Source: Bacteroidales bacterium UBA3810
Lineage (GTDB): Bacteria; Bacteroidota; Bacteroidia; Bacteroidales; Paludibacteraceae
DNA length: 40,477 nt
Assembly (NCBI GenBank): GCA_002368645.1
Contig: DFEE01000031.1
Location: forward strand, 1,896-42,372
Reading direction: 5' to 3'
The notes beneath the pieces are model-generated. The model was not told the DNA's origin. It did not search any database and worked only from the letters and a program-made list of their open reading frames with translations. Made by a program: the position numbers and the translations under genes. Shown here in pieces: positions 33,285 to 39,965 of this stretch (position 1 is its first letter; the number at the start of each line of letters is the position of its first letter).

Positions 33285-34349
33285 ATGTACTCAATTATTG
33301 ATTATGCCTACAATGGGCTGTTATATTTAAACAACATGACGAGACCACAGCACAAGCGGTTGTCTCAGCTGATGATTTATGCTACTACGGCATGTCAATC
33401 CAAATGCAAGCATTGTAATATCTGGCAGAAAAGACCGATAGAGCATCTTTCTCTTGAAGATATTAAGCATATCGTACAAAGCAAGTGCGTTACTCAACGC
33501 ACCACTATTGGCTTGGAGGGTGGCGAATTTCTGTTGCACCCGCAAGCCAACGAGATTATGGCTTGGCTACAGGCAGAACACCCGAACTACACCCTATTAT
33601 CCAACTGCCTTGCGCCTCATTTGGTTATCAATGCCGTTCGGGAATACCACCCTCGGCATCTATACGTGTCACTTGACGGAGGACGGGAAACCTATAAATA
33701 CATGCGCGGTCGGGATGGCTACGACCATGTAATAGAAGTTATCGAGACTTTGCGAGACGAAGTCCCTGTATCTTTGATGTTTTGTCTATCTCCGTGGAAT
33801 AGTTTCAAAGACATGGAATATGTGATTGAGGTTGCCAAGAAATACAACGTGGATGTGCGCATCGGTATATATGGAACGATGGCTTTCTTCGATACAACAA
33901 GCGAATTACTTGCCGCCACGAATTTTATTGAAAACATTCCGGCGAACATTCATGACACACAGGAAAACTATGATTTTGTAGCCCTCTATGATCAATGGAG
34001 GGAAGGAAATCTGAAATTGCGATGCCAGAGTATAATGAGTTGTCTTGTTATTCACAGCAACGGAGATGTGCCGCTTTGCCAGAATCTTGACGTCATATTA
34101 GGAAATATCCACCAACAGTCATTTGATGATATCTTCAATGGAGCAGCATCTTGTAAAACTCAATGCCAATACTCTCAGCATTGCAATAAATGTTGGATCA
34201 ATTTCCACCGCAAATATGACATCATTCTGATGCGTAATTTTGAGAGATTATTCCCGAAACGGCTCATCGAAAAATTTTATGGTCCGTATCAATGGACTGA
34301 AAATCCCGATATTACTTATCGGCAATATATAAAACATATCCAACGATGA
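33285..34349 (+). CDS. Radical SAM protein with SPASM-like C-terminus
   Basis: The product has 354 aa from ATG 33285, or 337 aa from ATG 33336. The second start may be right because the first ATG touches the U tract of a terminator. CQSKCKHC (Cys37, Cys41, Cys44) binds the radical SAM 4Fe-4S cluster; a GLEGGEFLLHP segment and a C-terminal Cys-rich region (SCLVIHSNGDVPLCQN, then CKTQCQYSQHCNKC) resemble SPASM auxiliary-cluster domains. It overlaps the Gfo/Idh/MocA gene by ATGA, so they act together. Substrate unknown; such pairs can modify sugars, cofactors or peptides. No precursor peptide gene is seen close by. Confidence 0.82.
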   Translation: MYSIIDYAYNGLLYLNNMTRPQHKRLSQLMIYATTACQSKCKHCNIWQKRPIEHLSLEDIKHIVQSKCVTQRTTIGLEGGEFLLHPQANEIMAWLQAEHPNYTLLSNCLAPHLVINAVREYHPRHLYVSLDGGRETYKYMRGRDGYDHVIEVIETLRDEVPVSLMFCLSPWNSFKDMEYVIEVAKKYNVDVRIGIYGTMAFFDTTSELLAATNFIENIPANIHDTQENYDFVALYDQWREGNLKLRCQSIMSCLVIHSNGDVPLCQNLDVILGNIHQQSFDDIFNGAASCKTQCQYSQHCNKCWINFHRKYDIILMRNFERLFPKRLIEKFYGPYQWTENPDITYRQYIKHIQR

Positions 34350-35377
34350 TAAACCAACTGATTGAACGGTATAAACGCTTCCGCACGGAGCAATATCTTG
34401 CGCAGATATATCAATCCCAATATGCGTTTGTCGGAATGGGGCAACATTCGCTCTCTAACCTGTATCCGGTAATCCGGTATTTGCAAATACCCATAAAATA
34501 TATTTGTGTAACCTCTGAAAGGAAAGCACAACTGATTGAGAGAAAGTTCCCTGGGATAATAGGCACCACTTCTTTGGATGAGATTTTGAACGACGATACT
34601 ATCAAAGGCGTATTTGTCTCCACTTCACCGGCATCGCAGTTTTCGATAGCCTCGCGAGTACTACAAAGCGGAAAATCTCTCTTTGTGGAAAAGCCGCCTT
34701 GCCTGTCATTGGAACAACTTTACAAGCTTATAGAGTTCCGCCGTTTGCACCATTCTCCAGTTGCTGCAGTGGGTATGCAGAAACGCTATGCTCCTGCAGT
34801 CCGGGTGCTGCAAGAAAAGCTAAAAAAAGAGCATCTTATCAGTTACGATATGCATTATTTGACCGGGGCTTATCCGGAAGGTAATGCGTTGCTCGATTTG
34901 TACATCCATCCTCTTGACTTGGTATGTTTTCTATTCGGGGAAGCGGAGATTATTGCATGCCAAAAGGTTGCGCCTTCTTCTTTTCTGCTTATGCTGAAGC
35001 ATCCGCATGTTATTGGTTCGATTGAACTGTCAACCGCCTACTCATGGATATCCGCAAAAGAATCATTAAAAGTGTGTACAAATTCCGGTGTATATTACTT
35101 AGAGCAAATGGAAGAACTAACGTACGAGTCCAATAGTACGTTCTTGGGGCTGCCCTTAGAAAAAGTCCACACGCATCATCCTACGATTGAGGTTCTTTAC
35201 AGGCGTAATAATTTTACGCCGGTACTTGCCAATAATCAGGTTTACACGCAAGGTTATTTTGATGAGATATTGAGTTTCGCTAATGCTGTAGAGGGACAAC
35301 AAAATAACAACATATCTGATCTTATTTCAATGACAGACACATTCGAACTTTTAGAAGAATTAAGTTCTGTTTCGTAG
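34346..35377 (+). CDS. Gfo/Idh/MocA-family NAD(P)-dependent oxidoreductase
   Basis: The 343-aa protein has a Rossmann start (about 26-46, AFVGMGQHSLSNLYPVIRYL), the family motif VEKPP (Glu115, Lys116, Pro117), and a C-terminal substrate domain with LLDLYIHPLDLVCFLFG. An N-terminal extension of about 25 helical residues is slightly unusual. The family oxidises sugars or related ring hydroxyls in the cytoplasm. It is translationally coupled to the radical SAM gene, so one modified substrate is probably passed between them. The substrate cannot be told from sequence. Confidence 0.88.
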   Translation: MINQLIERYKRFRTEQYLAQIYQSQYAFVGMGQHSLSNLYPVIRYLQIPIKYICVTSERKAQLIERKFPGIIGTTSLDEILNDDTIKGVFVSTSPASQFSIASRVLQSGKSLFVEKPPCLSLEQLYKLIEFRRLHHSPVAAVGMQKRYAPAVRVLQEKLKKEHLISYDMHYLTGAYPEGNALLDLYIHPLDLVCFLFGEAEIIACQKVAPSSFLLMLKHPHVIGSIELSTAYSWISAKESLKVCTNSGVYYLEQMEELTYESNSTFLGLPLEKVHTHHPTIEVLYRRNNFTPVLANNQVYTQGYFDEILSFANAVEGQQNNNISDLISMTDTFELLEELSSVS

Positions 35378-35435
35378 ATTTTGATATACAGAAGAAAAAA
35401 ATTCATCGTAATTTATGATAAAATAACTAATAAAC

Positions 35436-35466
35436 TTGTATAATTCAAAAAAATGTAGTAATTTTG
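35436..35466 (+). promoter_or_regulatory. Promoter of the 6S-like RNA
   Basis: TTG (35436-35438), 20 nt, TAATTTTG (35459-35466). The start of transcription is predicted at about 35471-35474, at the base of the RNA stem. Confidence 0.75.
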
Positions 35467-35470
35467 CAGC

Positions 35471-35707
35471 GGATTTTAGTCGGCTCTTAGACTATAAATG
35501 GGAGGACATATGAATAGCATATAGTGCAACACAGGCATATTCTTGATTAACAAAAGTCTGCAAACTTAAAAGAAACAAGAAGACTATGTCCTGCTACTCG
35601 TGTCATGGCATGGGTTCGCAGGAGTCTTGTTTCAAAGTTTGCAGACTTTTATGTTAATCGCTCCTGCGCCTGTGCTTTTTATGTCCGCTGTCTCATTCAT
35701 TAAATCC
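35471..35707 (+). ncRNA. ssrS: 6S-like regulatory RNA
   Basis: About 237 nt fold into one long rod. Pairings, from base to tip: 471-476 with 702-707, 504-510 with 680-686, 530-536 with 668-674, then an 8 x 8 nt bubble, 545-551 with 653-659, 552-567 with 635-650 (16 unbroken pairs), 573-580 with 625-632, 589-594 with 618-623, and a terminal loop (add 35000 to each number). The bubble plus next base reads TATTCTTG, close to the Bacteroidetes -7 box TAnnTTTG. An open-promoter mimic is the hallmark of 6S RNA, which binds and holds housekeeping RNA polymerase. The call rests on fold and promoter, not on a database match. Confidence 0.75.
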
Positions 35708-35708
35708 C

Positions 35709-36125
35709 ATGAGACCAATTATTTTTCAAGTCCATTTTTATGGAAATTATTATGCCGGTGACCACATCGACGTTCACGACAATACCTCTGTTAATTTTTA
35801 TCAAGGAGAACATACCAAAGAAACAAGCACACATGAAACATGTGTGGAAGATGTTGTGCCGATTGTGGAGCAGGCTCCGTGTCCTTTCCTCGTGACGGAG
35901 AAACTGACCGAACTTGGGCTATATACGCCGGAGCAGTTTGAAAATATGTTCCGCGAAGCGGTAGAGAGTGACGCAAAGACCTTAGCTGCCTTTCTCAAGA
36001 AGTACCGACAAATGGGTGTGCTTGATTTTAAGGGTATGGATAAGAAGCAAATCTTTGCAAAACTACAGGAATATTTCCCCACAATGAGGCGGTATAGTTA
36101 CAGCAATTTTATCTATTATTTTTGA
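35709..36125 (+). CDS. Hypothetical protein behind the 6S-like RNA
   Basis: The 138-aa product is not recognised. Its N-terminus is polar and aromatic (FYGNYYAGDHIDVHDNTSV), a type seen in several Bacteroidales proteins of mobile regions. The C-terminal half is helical and charged (LTELGLYTPEQFENMF, AAFLKKYRQMGVLDF). It begins two bases after the closing stem of the structured RNA, so both would be on one primary transcript that has to be processed. There is no signal peptide or membrane segment. Function unknown. Confidence 0.6.
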   Translation: MRPIIFQVHFYGNYYAGDHIDVHDNTSVNFYQGEHTKETSTHETCVEDVVPIVEQAPCPFLVTEKLTELGLYTPEQFENMFREAVESDAKTLAAFLKKYRQMGVLDFKGMDKKQIFAKLQEYFPTMRRYSYSNFIYYF

Positions 36126-36150
36126 CCATTTTGCATTTGTTTTACATTTG
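36121..36150 (+). promoter_or_regulatory. Possible promoter of a small transcript
   Basis: TTTG (36121-36124), 18 nt, TACATTTG (36143-36150). The spacing is slightly short, and the region is T-rich, so chance is possible. Confidence 0.4.
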
Positions 36151-36164
36151 TTTCTTTTGTACAA

Positions 36165-36245
36165 ATGAGCCGTAAAAAAGCCCCTCTATTTGTTTCTCGT
36201 TTGCTCCTTTTGTTTCTTATTTGTTTATTAGCTTCCTTTCGATAG
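36165..36245 (+). CDS. Possible 26-residue hydrophobic membrane peptide
   Basis: A short frame starts at ATG 36165 with MSRKKAP, has a run of about 13 Leu/Phe/Ile/Cys residues after a further Arg, and ends SFR with its TAG inside the loop of a terminator hairpin. A basic start followed by a single hydrophobic helix is the form of type I toxin-like or small regulatory membrane peptides. A promoter-like pair lies just upstream and a terminator just downstream. Because the region is T-rich, a chance open frame cannot be excluded. Confidence 0.35.
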   Translation: MSRKKAPLFVSRLLLLFLICLLASFR

Positions 36246-36258
36246 GAAGCCTTTTTTT
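36231..36258 (+). terminator. Terminator upstream of the HNH gene
   Basis: GCTTCCT, loop, AGGAAGC, then seven T residues after one C. Confidence 0.8.
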
Positions 36259-36271
36259 GTATATACCTTTG
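36237..36271 (+). promoter_or_regulatory. Promoter of the HNH gene
   Basis: The -7 box TACCTTTG is at 36264-36271; the -33 region is only a weak TTTC at 36237-36240, inside the terminator stem. Confidence 0.55.
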
Positions 36272-36332
36272 CACTGCATTTCCGCTAATAACCGCATGTC
36301 GCGGCATGTAAAAAACGGAGTGCTGCTGTATT

Positions 36333-36848
36333 ATGATTTACAAACCTATTTCAGTAGATGCGTACGGCTTTACAGACAAGAGCCAAACGGTCGTGCGTAT
36401 CTACACTACCAACGGTGGAATGATCACCGCCAAACAATGTCCTACTGACAAACCTTTGTACTGCACAAGGGACGGGCATTTCTTTTCACTCACCAAGTTC
36501 GGGTTACGGGAGGTCAAGCCATGCTTCGCCGTGCCCAGAGATCCGCGAGTGTGTCACACGCGTTACCCCTTCATGCGGCAGTTCGGGAACAGGACATGCC
36601 ACATGCTCATGGCACTCACATGGATTGGACCAAGGCCGGAGGGCTACGAAGTAGATCACCTTAACGGAGATATGCTCGACTGGAGTACGGACAATTTAGA
36701 GTATGTCACGCCAAAAGAGAATATCAAGCGGGCGAAGCTGCTGCGAGTGCTCAGGAGTATAGGACGCGACCCGAGGAAGATGAGCCGTGAAGAGCTCCTT
36801 TCAATCTTCAGCAAATACACATTTACTAATCCCCAAAATTTAGACTAA
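36333..36848 (+). CDS. HNH endonuclease
   Basis: The 171-aa protein has the HNH_3-type core near 100-125: CHMLMALTWIG, then VDHLNGDMLDWSTDNLEYV with the paired His/Asn residues, and PKENIKRA. This arrangement is common in phage and homing-type nicking enzymes that use one divalent metal ion. The N-terminal 70 residues may be a DNA-binding part, of unknown fold. It opens a run of small + strand genes and is two bases from the next gene. Whether it still moves or cuts is unknown. Confidence 0.82.
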   Translation: MIYKPISVDAYGFTDKSQTVVRIYTTNGGMITAKQCPTDKPLYCTRDGHFFSLTKFGLREVKPCFAVPRDPRVCHTRYPFMRQFGNRTCHMLMALTWIGPRPEGYEVDHLNGDMLDWSTDNLEYVTPKENIKRAKLLRVLRSIGRDPRKMSREELLSIFSKYTFTNPQNLD

Positions 36849-36850
36849 TT

Positions 36851-37276
36851 ATGAAAAATTTCGAAGAAATTAATCGTGCCCAAGGGGCTAAGAAAGCAAA
36901 TAATTTGAAAGAGTTGCGCGAGTTGCGCAACCAAGAAAAAGCTATCAAAGCACGTATTGATGAGATCAGCACCGAAGCGACCAATGAGGCGGTGGTTATA
37001 CTGGCTGAGAAGGGCTTGGAAAAAGGTGAGTTTGAGGTGGATGGTGTTGGTAAATTCCAACTGCAACGGACAGAGAGTTTCGACTTTAGCGACTACCGCC
37101 GATACCCACAAGAACAGGCGGTGAAGTGGCGTGAGAATGCAAAGGAAAAAACCAAAGAGCAGAACCTCGTCAAGGCGCGTACGGCAGTGATGAACGGGTA
37201 TGTTAAGACCTTTGTGGAACTCTACCCGGACAAAGAGCCGGACGAGATCAAGTTGACGGTGAAAGTCATCGAGTAA
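36851..37276 (+). CDS. Hypothetical coiled-coil protein of the small-gene cassette
   Basis: The 141-aa protein is charged and predicted to be largely helical: a Lys/Glu-rich N-terminus (LKELRELRNQEKAIKARIDE), a middle segment GKFQLQRTESFDFSDYRRYP, and a second helical part. It resembles small phage proteins in composition, but I do not recognise the family. It is separated from the HNH gene by two bases, which suggests one transcript. Confidence 0.6.
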   Translation: MKNFEEINRAQGAKKANNLKELRELRNQEKAIKARIDEISTEATNEAVVILAEKGLEKGEFEVDGVGKFQLQRTESFDFSDYRRYPQEQAVKWRENAKEKTKEQNLVKARTAVMNGYVKTFVELYPDKEPDEIKLTVKVIE

Positions 37277-37320
37277 AAAGAAAAAGAAAAGAAGCAAAAG
37301 AATAAAAGAAAATTCGTAGT

Positions 37321-37374
37321 AGGGAGACTCTCTGCATAGTATATACTCTCTCTGTAGTCTCCCTCACTATTTTT
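37321..37374 (+). terminator. Hairpin between cassette genes
   Basis: AGGGAGACT pairs with AGTCTCCCT around a 26-nt CT-rich loop, followed by CACTATTTTT. It is a weak terminator or attenuator; a long A-rich tract (37275-37312) precedes it. Confidence 0.5.
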
Positions 37375-37384
37375 AAGAAAATTT

Positions 37385-37792
37385 ATGGAAGCCTTAGACG
37401 ACATTTTGAGGAAGCGCAGAAGTTGGGCGGTTATGCTTGATTTGCTCAAACCCTACATCGCACCGCAAAACGAACGGATGATACGACCAGCCGAGGAGCA
37501 ATGGAACAGTATTCCGCTGCAACGGCAACGACAGATATACGTCACCTTGTGGGAGCAGAAACTGCGCGGTGTGGCTATCAAAGATCATCCGTACTACGCC
37601 ATCAAAGACTGCGTGCCGATGCCCTTCAACTGGAATGGAACCGAGCATATAAAAAGTATGATGGCGAACTTCAAGATGGTCAGTGCCAAGTACTACAACC
37701 GCTACGGCATCTACACCGTCCAGGCCGCCGAGGCTTTCCAATTGACGGATGTTAAACCGTTAAATTTTAAGAAAAATGAAGCAAGAAAATAA
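37385..37792 (+). CDS. Hypothetical protein of the small-gene cassette
   Basis: The 135-aa protein has no recognised domain. It is rich in aromatic residues, with LLKPYIAP, IYVTLWEQKLRGVAI and FNWNGTEHIKSMMANF. No signal peptide or membrane segment. The next gene overlaps its 3' end by 17 bp in another frame, so translation is coupled. Confidence 0.6.
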   Translation: MEALDDILRKRRSWAVMLDLLKPYIAPQNERMIRPAEEQWNSIPLQRQRQIYVTLWEQKLRGVAIKDHPYYAIKDCVPMPFNWNGTEHIKSMMANFKMVSAKYYNRYGIYTVQAAEAFQLTDVKPLNFKKNEARK

Positions 37793-38021
37793 GATTCCAT
37801 TAGCGCATATCAAAGACGGGATTGAGCAGTACAAGAACACGGCCTATACGTCCAAGGAATGGGAGACGCTGTTATATGGTTGGCGGCAGAAGAAGCATTA
37901 CCGCAAGCGGGAAACCAACAAAGGGTGGCTCAAAACAGAGGACGCAACAAGTCTAATTCAGTACGCGCTCAACGACCGAGTGAAGATCACTTTCGCGCAT
38001 TTTGCAACGTTCATCGTGTAA
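37776..38021 (+). CDS. Small hypothetical protein of the cassette
   Basis: The 81-aa basic protein starts inside the end of the preceding gene. It contains SKEWETLLYGWRQKKHYRKRE and ends in a hydrophobic segment. No family recognised. A terminator follows at once, closing this transcript. Confidence 0.55.
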   Translation: MKQENKIPLAHIKDGIEQYKNTAYTSKEWETLLYGWRQKKHYRKRETNKGWLKTEDATSLIQYALNDRVKITFAHFATFIV

Positions 38022-38041
38022 ACAACCACTTTTGGTCATCG

Positions 38042-38075
38042 GCGGAGACGAAAATTTGCACGTCTCCGCTTTTTG
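38042..38075 (+). terminator. Terminator inside the small-gene cassette
   Basis: GCGGAGACG pairs with CGTCTCCGC, followed by TTTTT. It ends the first part of the cassette and overlaps the next promoter. Confidence 0.85.
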
Positions 38076-38086
38076 TTTTATCTTTG
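38055..38086 (+). promoter_or_regulatory. Promoter of the second part of the cassette
   Basis: TTTG (38055-38058), 20 nt, TATCTTTG (38079-38086), an exact consensus match. The -33 box lies in the loop of the preceding terminator. Confidence 0.8.
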
Positions 38087-38106
38087 CGGTGGATTTCGAG
38101 GAAACT

Positions 38107-38322
38107 GGATTTTAGTTACTCGCTATCGTCCCGTATCTCTCTCGTAAGCGAGTCGTAAAATCCCCCTCACGAAAAGCGCGGGCACATAACAACGAAAAGC
38201 GGGATAACATCCCGCATAATGAATATAGACATACGCCCGCATTTAATGCGGGGAAATAAACATACATTACTAACCAGATCGCCCATGTATGGTCGATACA
38301 AAGTAGCGGACATATGGGCGGT
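38107..38322 (+). ncRNA. Hairpin-rich leader or small RNA
   Basis: After the promoter there are about 250 nt without a gene before the next ATG at 38343. They hold four hairpins: 38107-38163 (GGATTTTA/TAAAATCC with inner ACTCGCT/AGCGAGT), 38199-38215 (GCGGGAT/ATCCCGC), 38236-38252 (CCCGCAT/ATGCGGG) and 38281-38319 (GCCCAT/ATGGGC). It may be a cis-regulatory leader of the two related protein genes, or a separate RNA. No known riboswitch is recognised. Confidence 0.5.
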
Positions 38323-38342
38323 CACAAAAACAAATCTTAACT

Positions 38343-38651
38343 ATGAGTAAAATCAATTTGGAAGCGCCGTTTACGGCATTTCGAGGCAAAATTTGCAAGC
38401 ACTCGAAAATCATCTTCGCCCAACGTGGCGACACCCAGTACACCAGCCAGATTTGCAATCCGCGTACGAAAGCGTACAGTGCCGAAGAACTGGCACGTCA
38501 AGCAAAGTTCAAGACCGCTCTGGCCAACGCAAGCACCGCATTGGCAGATGCTACACAGAAGGCTGCGTACGAGACCGCTTTTGCCGGTCAGAGCAAGTAC
38601 AAGAGCTTACGCGGGTATGTAATCGCGATGGAGTACGCGAAGTTGGTGTAA
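38343..38651 (+). CDS. Small conserved-looking protein, first of a related pair
   Basis: The 102-aa protein has an N-terminal pattern shared with the next gene: M-S/G-K, Glu-x-Pro, then GK/RI-x-K, a Thr-Ser pair, and an S-x-EEL block followed by K/RFK. Here this is FRGKICKHSKIIFAQRG, YTSQICNPRTKAYSAEEL and ARQAKFKTALAN. The C-terminal half is Ala-rich and helical. The layout is reminiscent of small phage-linked Bacteroidetes proteins of the GK(I/V)-x-RNG-x-P type, but I cannot assign a family. No signal peptide. Confidence 0.6.
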   Translation: MSKINLEAPFTAFRGKICKHSKIIFAQRGDTQYTSQICNPRTKAYSAEELARQAKFKTALANASTALADATQKAAYETAFAGQSKYKSLRGYVIAMEYAKLV

Positions 38652-38686
38652 ACCCGATGTCTAACCATTAAACCTAAATCTTAATT

Positions 38687-39064
38687 ATGGGAAAAGTTGT
38701 TTTTGAGGACCCCGTACATCACATTTCGGGTCGTATCAGCAAGAAGTATCGCACTTGCTACAACCACAAACGTATCAATGGGCTGAATTTCACCTCCGTA
38801 CATGGTGAGCGAAGCACTCCGGCAAGTACTGAGGAACTGAAAGTGCGTGCTCGGTTCAAAGTTGTTCGTCAAGCAGCTCTTGAGCGTTCGATGGATCTGA
38901 TGCACCTGACGTACGACCAGATGGACTTCATCGAAGAGAAGAAGACCCGTCCGAACTTCAAGTACACGACCTACAAAGGTTGGTTGTTCGGCAAGGCATG
39001 GAAGTGCTACGATGAAAGCACGAACACGGTGACCATGCCGGAGCGACTGAAGACCATCGGATAA
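38687..39064 (+). CDS. Small conserved-looking protein, second of the related pair
   Basis: The 125-aa protein aligns with the preceding one over its first 60 residues (ISGRISKKYRTCYNHKR, NFTSVHGERSTPASTEEL, VRARFK) and differs after that, with an aromatic C-terminal tail. The pair looks like an old gene duplication. It ends just before a strong AAGGAGGTGA ribosome-binding site for the next gene. Function unknown; a structural or nucleic-acid-binding role would fit the basic composition, but this is a guess. Confidence 0.6.
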   Translation: MGKVVFEDPVHHISGRISKKYRTCYNHKRINGLNFTSVHGERSTPASTEELKVRARFKVVRQAALERSMDLMHLTYDQMDFIEEKKTRPNFKYTTYKGWLFGKAWKCYDESTNTVTMPERLKTIG

Positions 39065-39076
39065 AGGAGGTGAGCT

Positions 39077-39295
39077 ATGAAAGCAAGTATTCAGCTCATC
39101 ACAGCAGCTGTGCTTTCTATCGGCGGATTAGTGCTCTTGTTCTGCGGGGCGTTTATCGCTCCGCAGGGCGAGATCCACGAAAGCCTGTTGGTCGGATTCG
39201 GCGAGGTGGCAACATTCGCGGGAGCGTTGTTTGGGATTGATTACACTTACAAATGGAAGAGTAAGCATGGGAACCATCCACCTGAAGAGAGTTAG
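39077..39295 (+). CDS. Two-helix membrane protein, holin-like
   Basis: The 72-aa protein has two hydrophobic helices (about 4-28 and 35-55) and a short charged tail (YKWKSKHGNHPPEES), the form of small phage holins. AAGGAGGTGA lies 5 nt before its ATG, a perfect Shine-Dalgarno sequence that is unusual in Bacteroidetes. It overlaps the DUF5675-like gene by 29 bp. A holin role is inferred from form and neighbours only; a non-lytic small membrane protein is equally possible. Confidence 0.55.
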   Translation: MKASIQLITAAVLSIGGLVLLFCGAFIAPQGEIHESLLVGFGEVATFAGALFGIDYTYKWKSKHGNHPPEES

Positions 39296-39614
39296 TCGCG
39301 CTGGCAAGGCTGTACGCGGGACGATAACCGGTTCGGCGCACGTATTACCGACCTTGGAGAATGCAGAGTTTATCATCCCTGAAGGGAAATATGAGCTAAA
39401 GATGACATGGTCGCCGCGGTTCAAGAAGATGATGCCGCTGGTGGACGGGGTCAAAGGCAGATCCGGCATACGGATACACACAGGAACGATACCCGAGCAC
39501 TCCAAGGGTTGCATTCTTATGACGCCGAAAGGCGTAGAAATCATCAAAGAGTTACTAACCAAAAACGAGAAGAAAGATGAGAAAACTATTATTTTTATTG
39601 ATAGTCGCTATTAG
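39267..39614 (+). CDS. DUF5675-like protein
   Basis: From ATG 39267 the product has 115 aa. It shows the DUF5675 pattern: an N-terminal beta strand HLKRVS, LPTLENAEFIIPEGKYEL, SPRFKKMMPLVDGVKGRSGIR, IHTGTIPEHSKGCILM. The conserved GIRIH...GCI arrangement resembles an L,D-transpeptidase-like active site with His and Cys, but activity is unproven for this family. It occurs in phages and bacterial genomes. Overlaps with both neighbours show tight coupling. Confidence 0.7.
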   Translation: MGTIHLKRVSRAGKAVRGTITGSAHVLPTLENAEFIIPEGKYELKMTWSPRFKKMMPLVDGVKGRSGIRIHTGTIPEHSKGCILMTPKGVEIIKELLTKNEKKDEKTIIFIDSRY

Positions 39615-39759
39615 CGTGGCAGTTGGCATGACGAGCTGCAAAGCATGGCGCACGATCAGCACGAGCGCGACCTACACGCAGGTTGGCGACAGCACCAAAA
39701 CTACAACCACTATTACCACGAAAACCGTGGAAGAGTATCAAGGGGTCAAGAAGAATTAG
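39577..39759 (+). CDS. Small lipoprotein at the end of the cassette
   Basis: The 60-aa product has a signal peptide and lipobox VGMTSC (Cys21). The mature part of 40 residues is Thr-rich (TISTSATYTQVGDSTKTTTT) and ends in a charged tail. It overlaps the DUF5675-like gene by 38 bp. With the holin-like and DUF5675-like genes it resembles a phage lysis set, where such a lipoprotein could act as outer spanin; no inner partner is seen. Confidence 0.6.
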   Translation: MRKLLFLLIVAISVAVGMTSCKAWRTISTSATYTQVGDSTKTTTTITTKTVEEYQGVKKN

Positions 39760-39784
39760 CACCGCTAATAACGGCCAAGAGTGC

Positions 39785-39811
39785 AAAGGGGAGCGTAACG
39801 GCTCCCCTTTG
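39785..39811 (+). terminator. Terminator closing the small-gene cassette
   Basis: AAAGGGGAGC pairs with GCTCCCCTTT around a six-base loop. 39760-40221 contains no protein gene; it holds this terminator, a palindrome and the rRNA downstream flank. Confidence 0.75.
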
Positions 39812-39817
39812 CTATAT

Positions 39818-39834
39818 GCGGGATATAATCCCGC
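39818..39834. repeat. Palindrome GCGGGAT-ATA-ATCCCGC
   Basis: A perfect 7-bp stem with a 3-base loop. The same stem occurs at 38199-38215, and a variant (CCCGCAT/ATGCGGG) at 38236-38252, so it is a small local repeat family of the cassette. Confidence 0.6.
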
Positions 39835-39965
39835 GTAAACAACAAACACTACACGCCGCATGAGCTACACCCGCATTGAGACCGAGCGGGCGGGGCGGCA
39901 TCTTTAGCGGCCTTGTGCAAAACATGACGCTAATATGCCGGACGCGATGGTCGAACTACGGCACG

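Noticed and set aside
35471..35707. Retron or diversity-generating template RNA
   Set aside because: No reverse transcriptase gene lies nearby; one long rod with a promoter-like bubble fits 6S better.
36116..36307. Minus-strand 63-aa Lys/Arg-rich frame
   Set aside because: It is the antisense of a T-rich repeat tract with a + strand promoter and terminator.
38107..38322. CRISPR array
   Set aside because: The stems are not evenly spaced repeats with unique spacers, and no cas gene is present.
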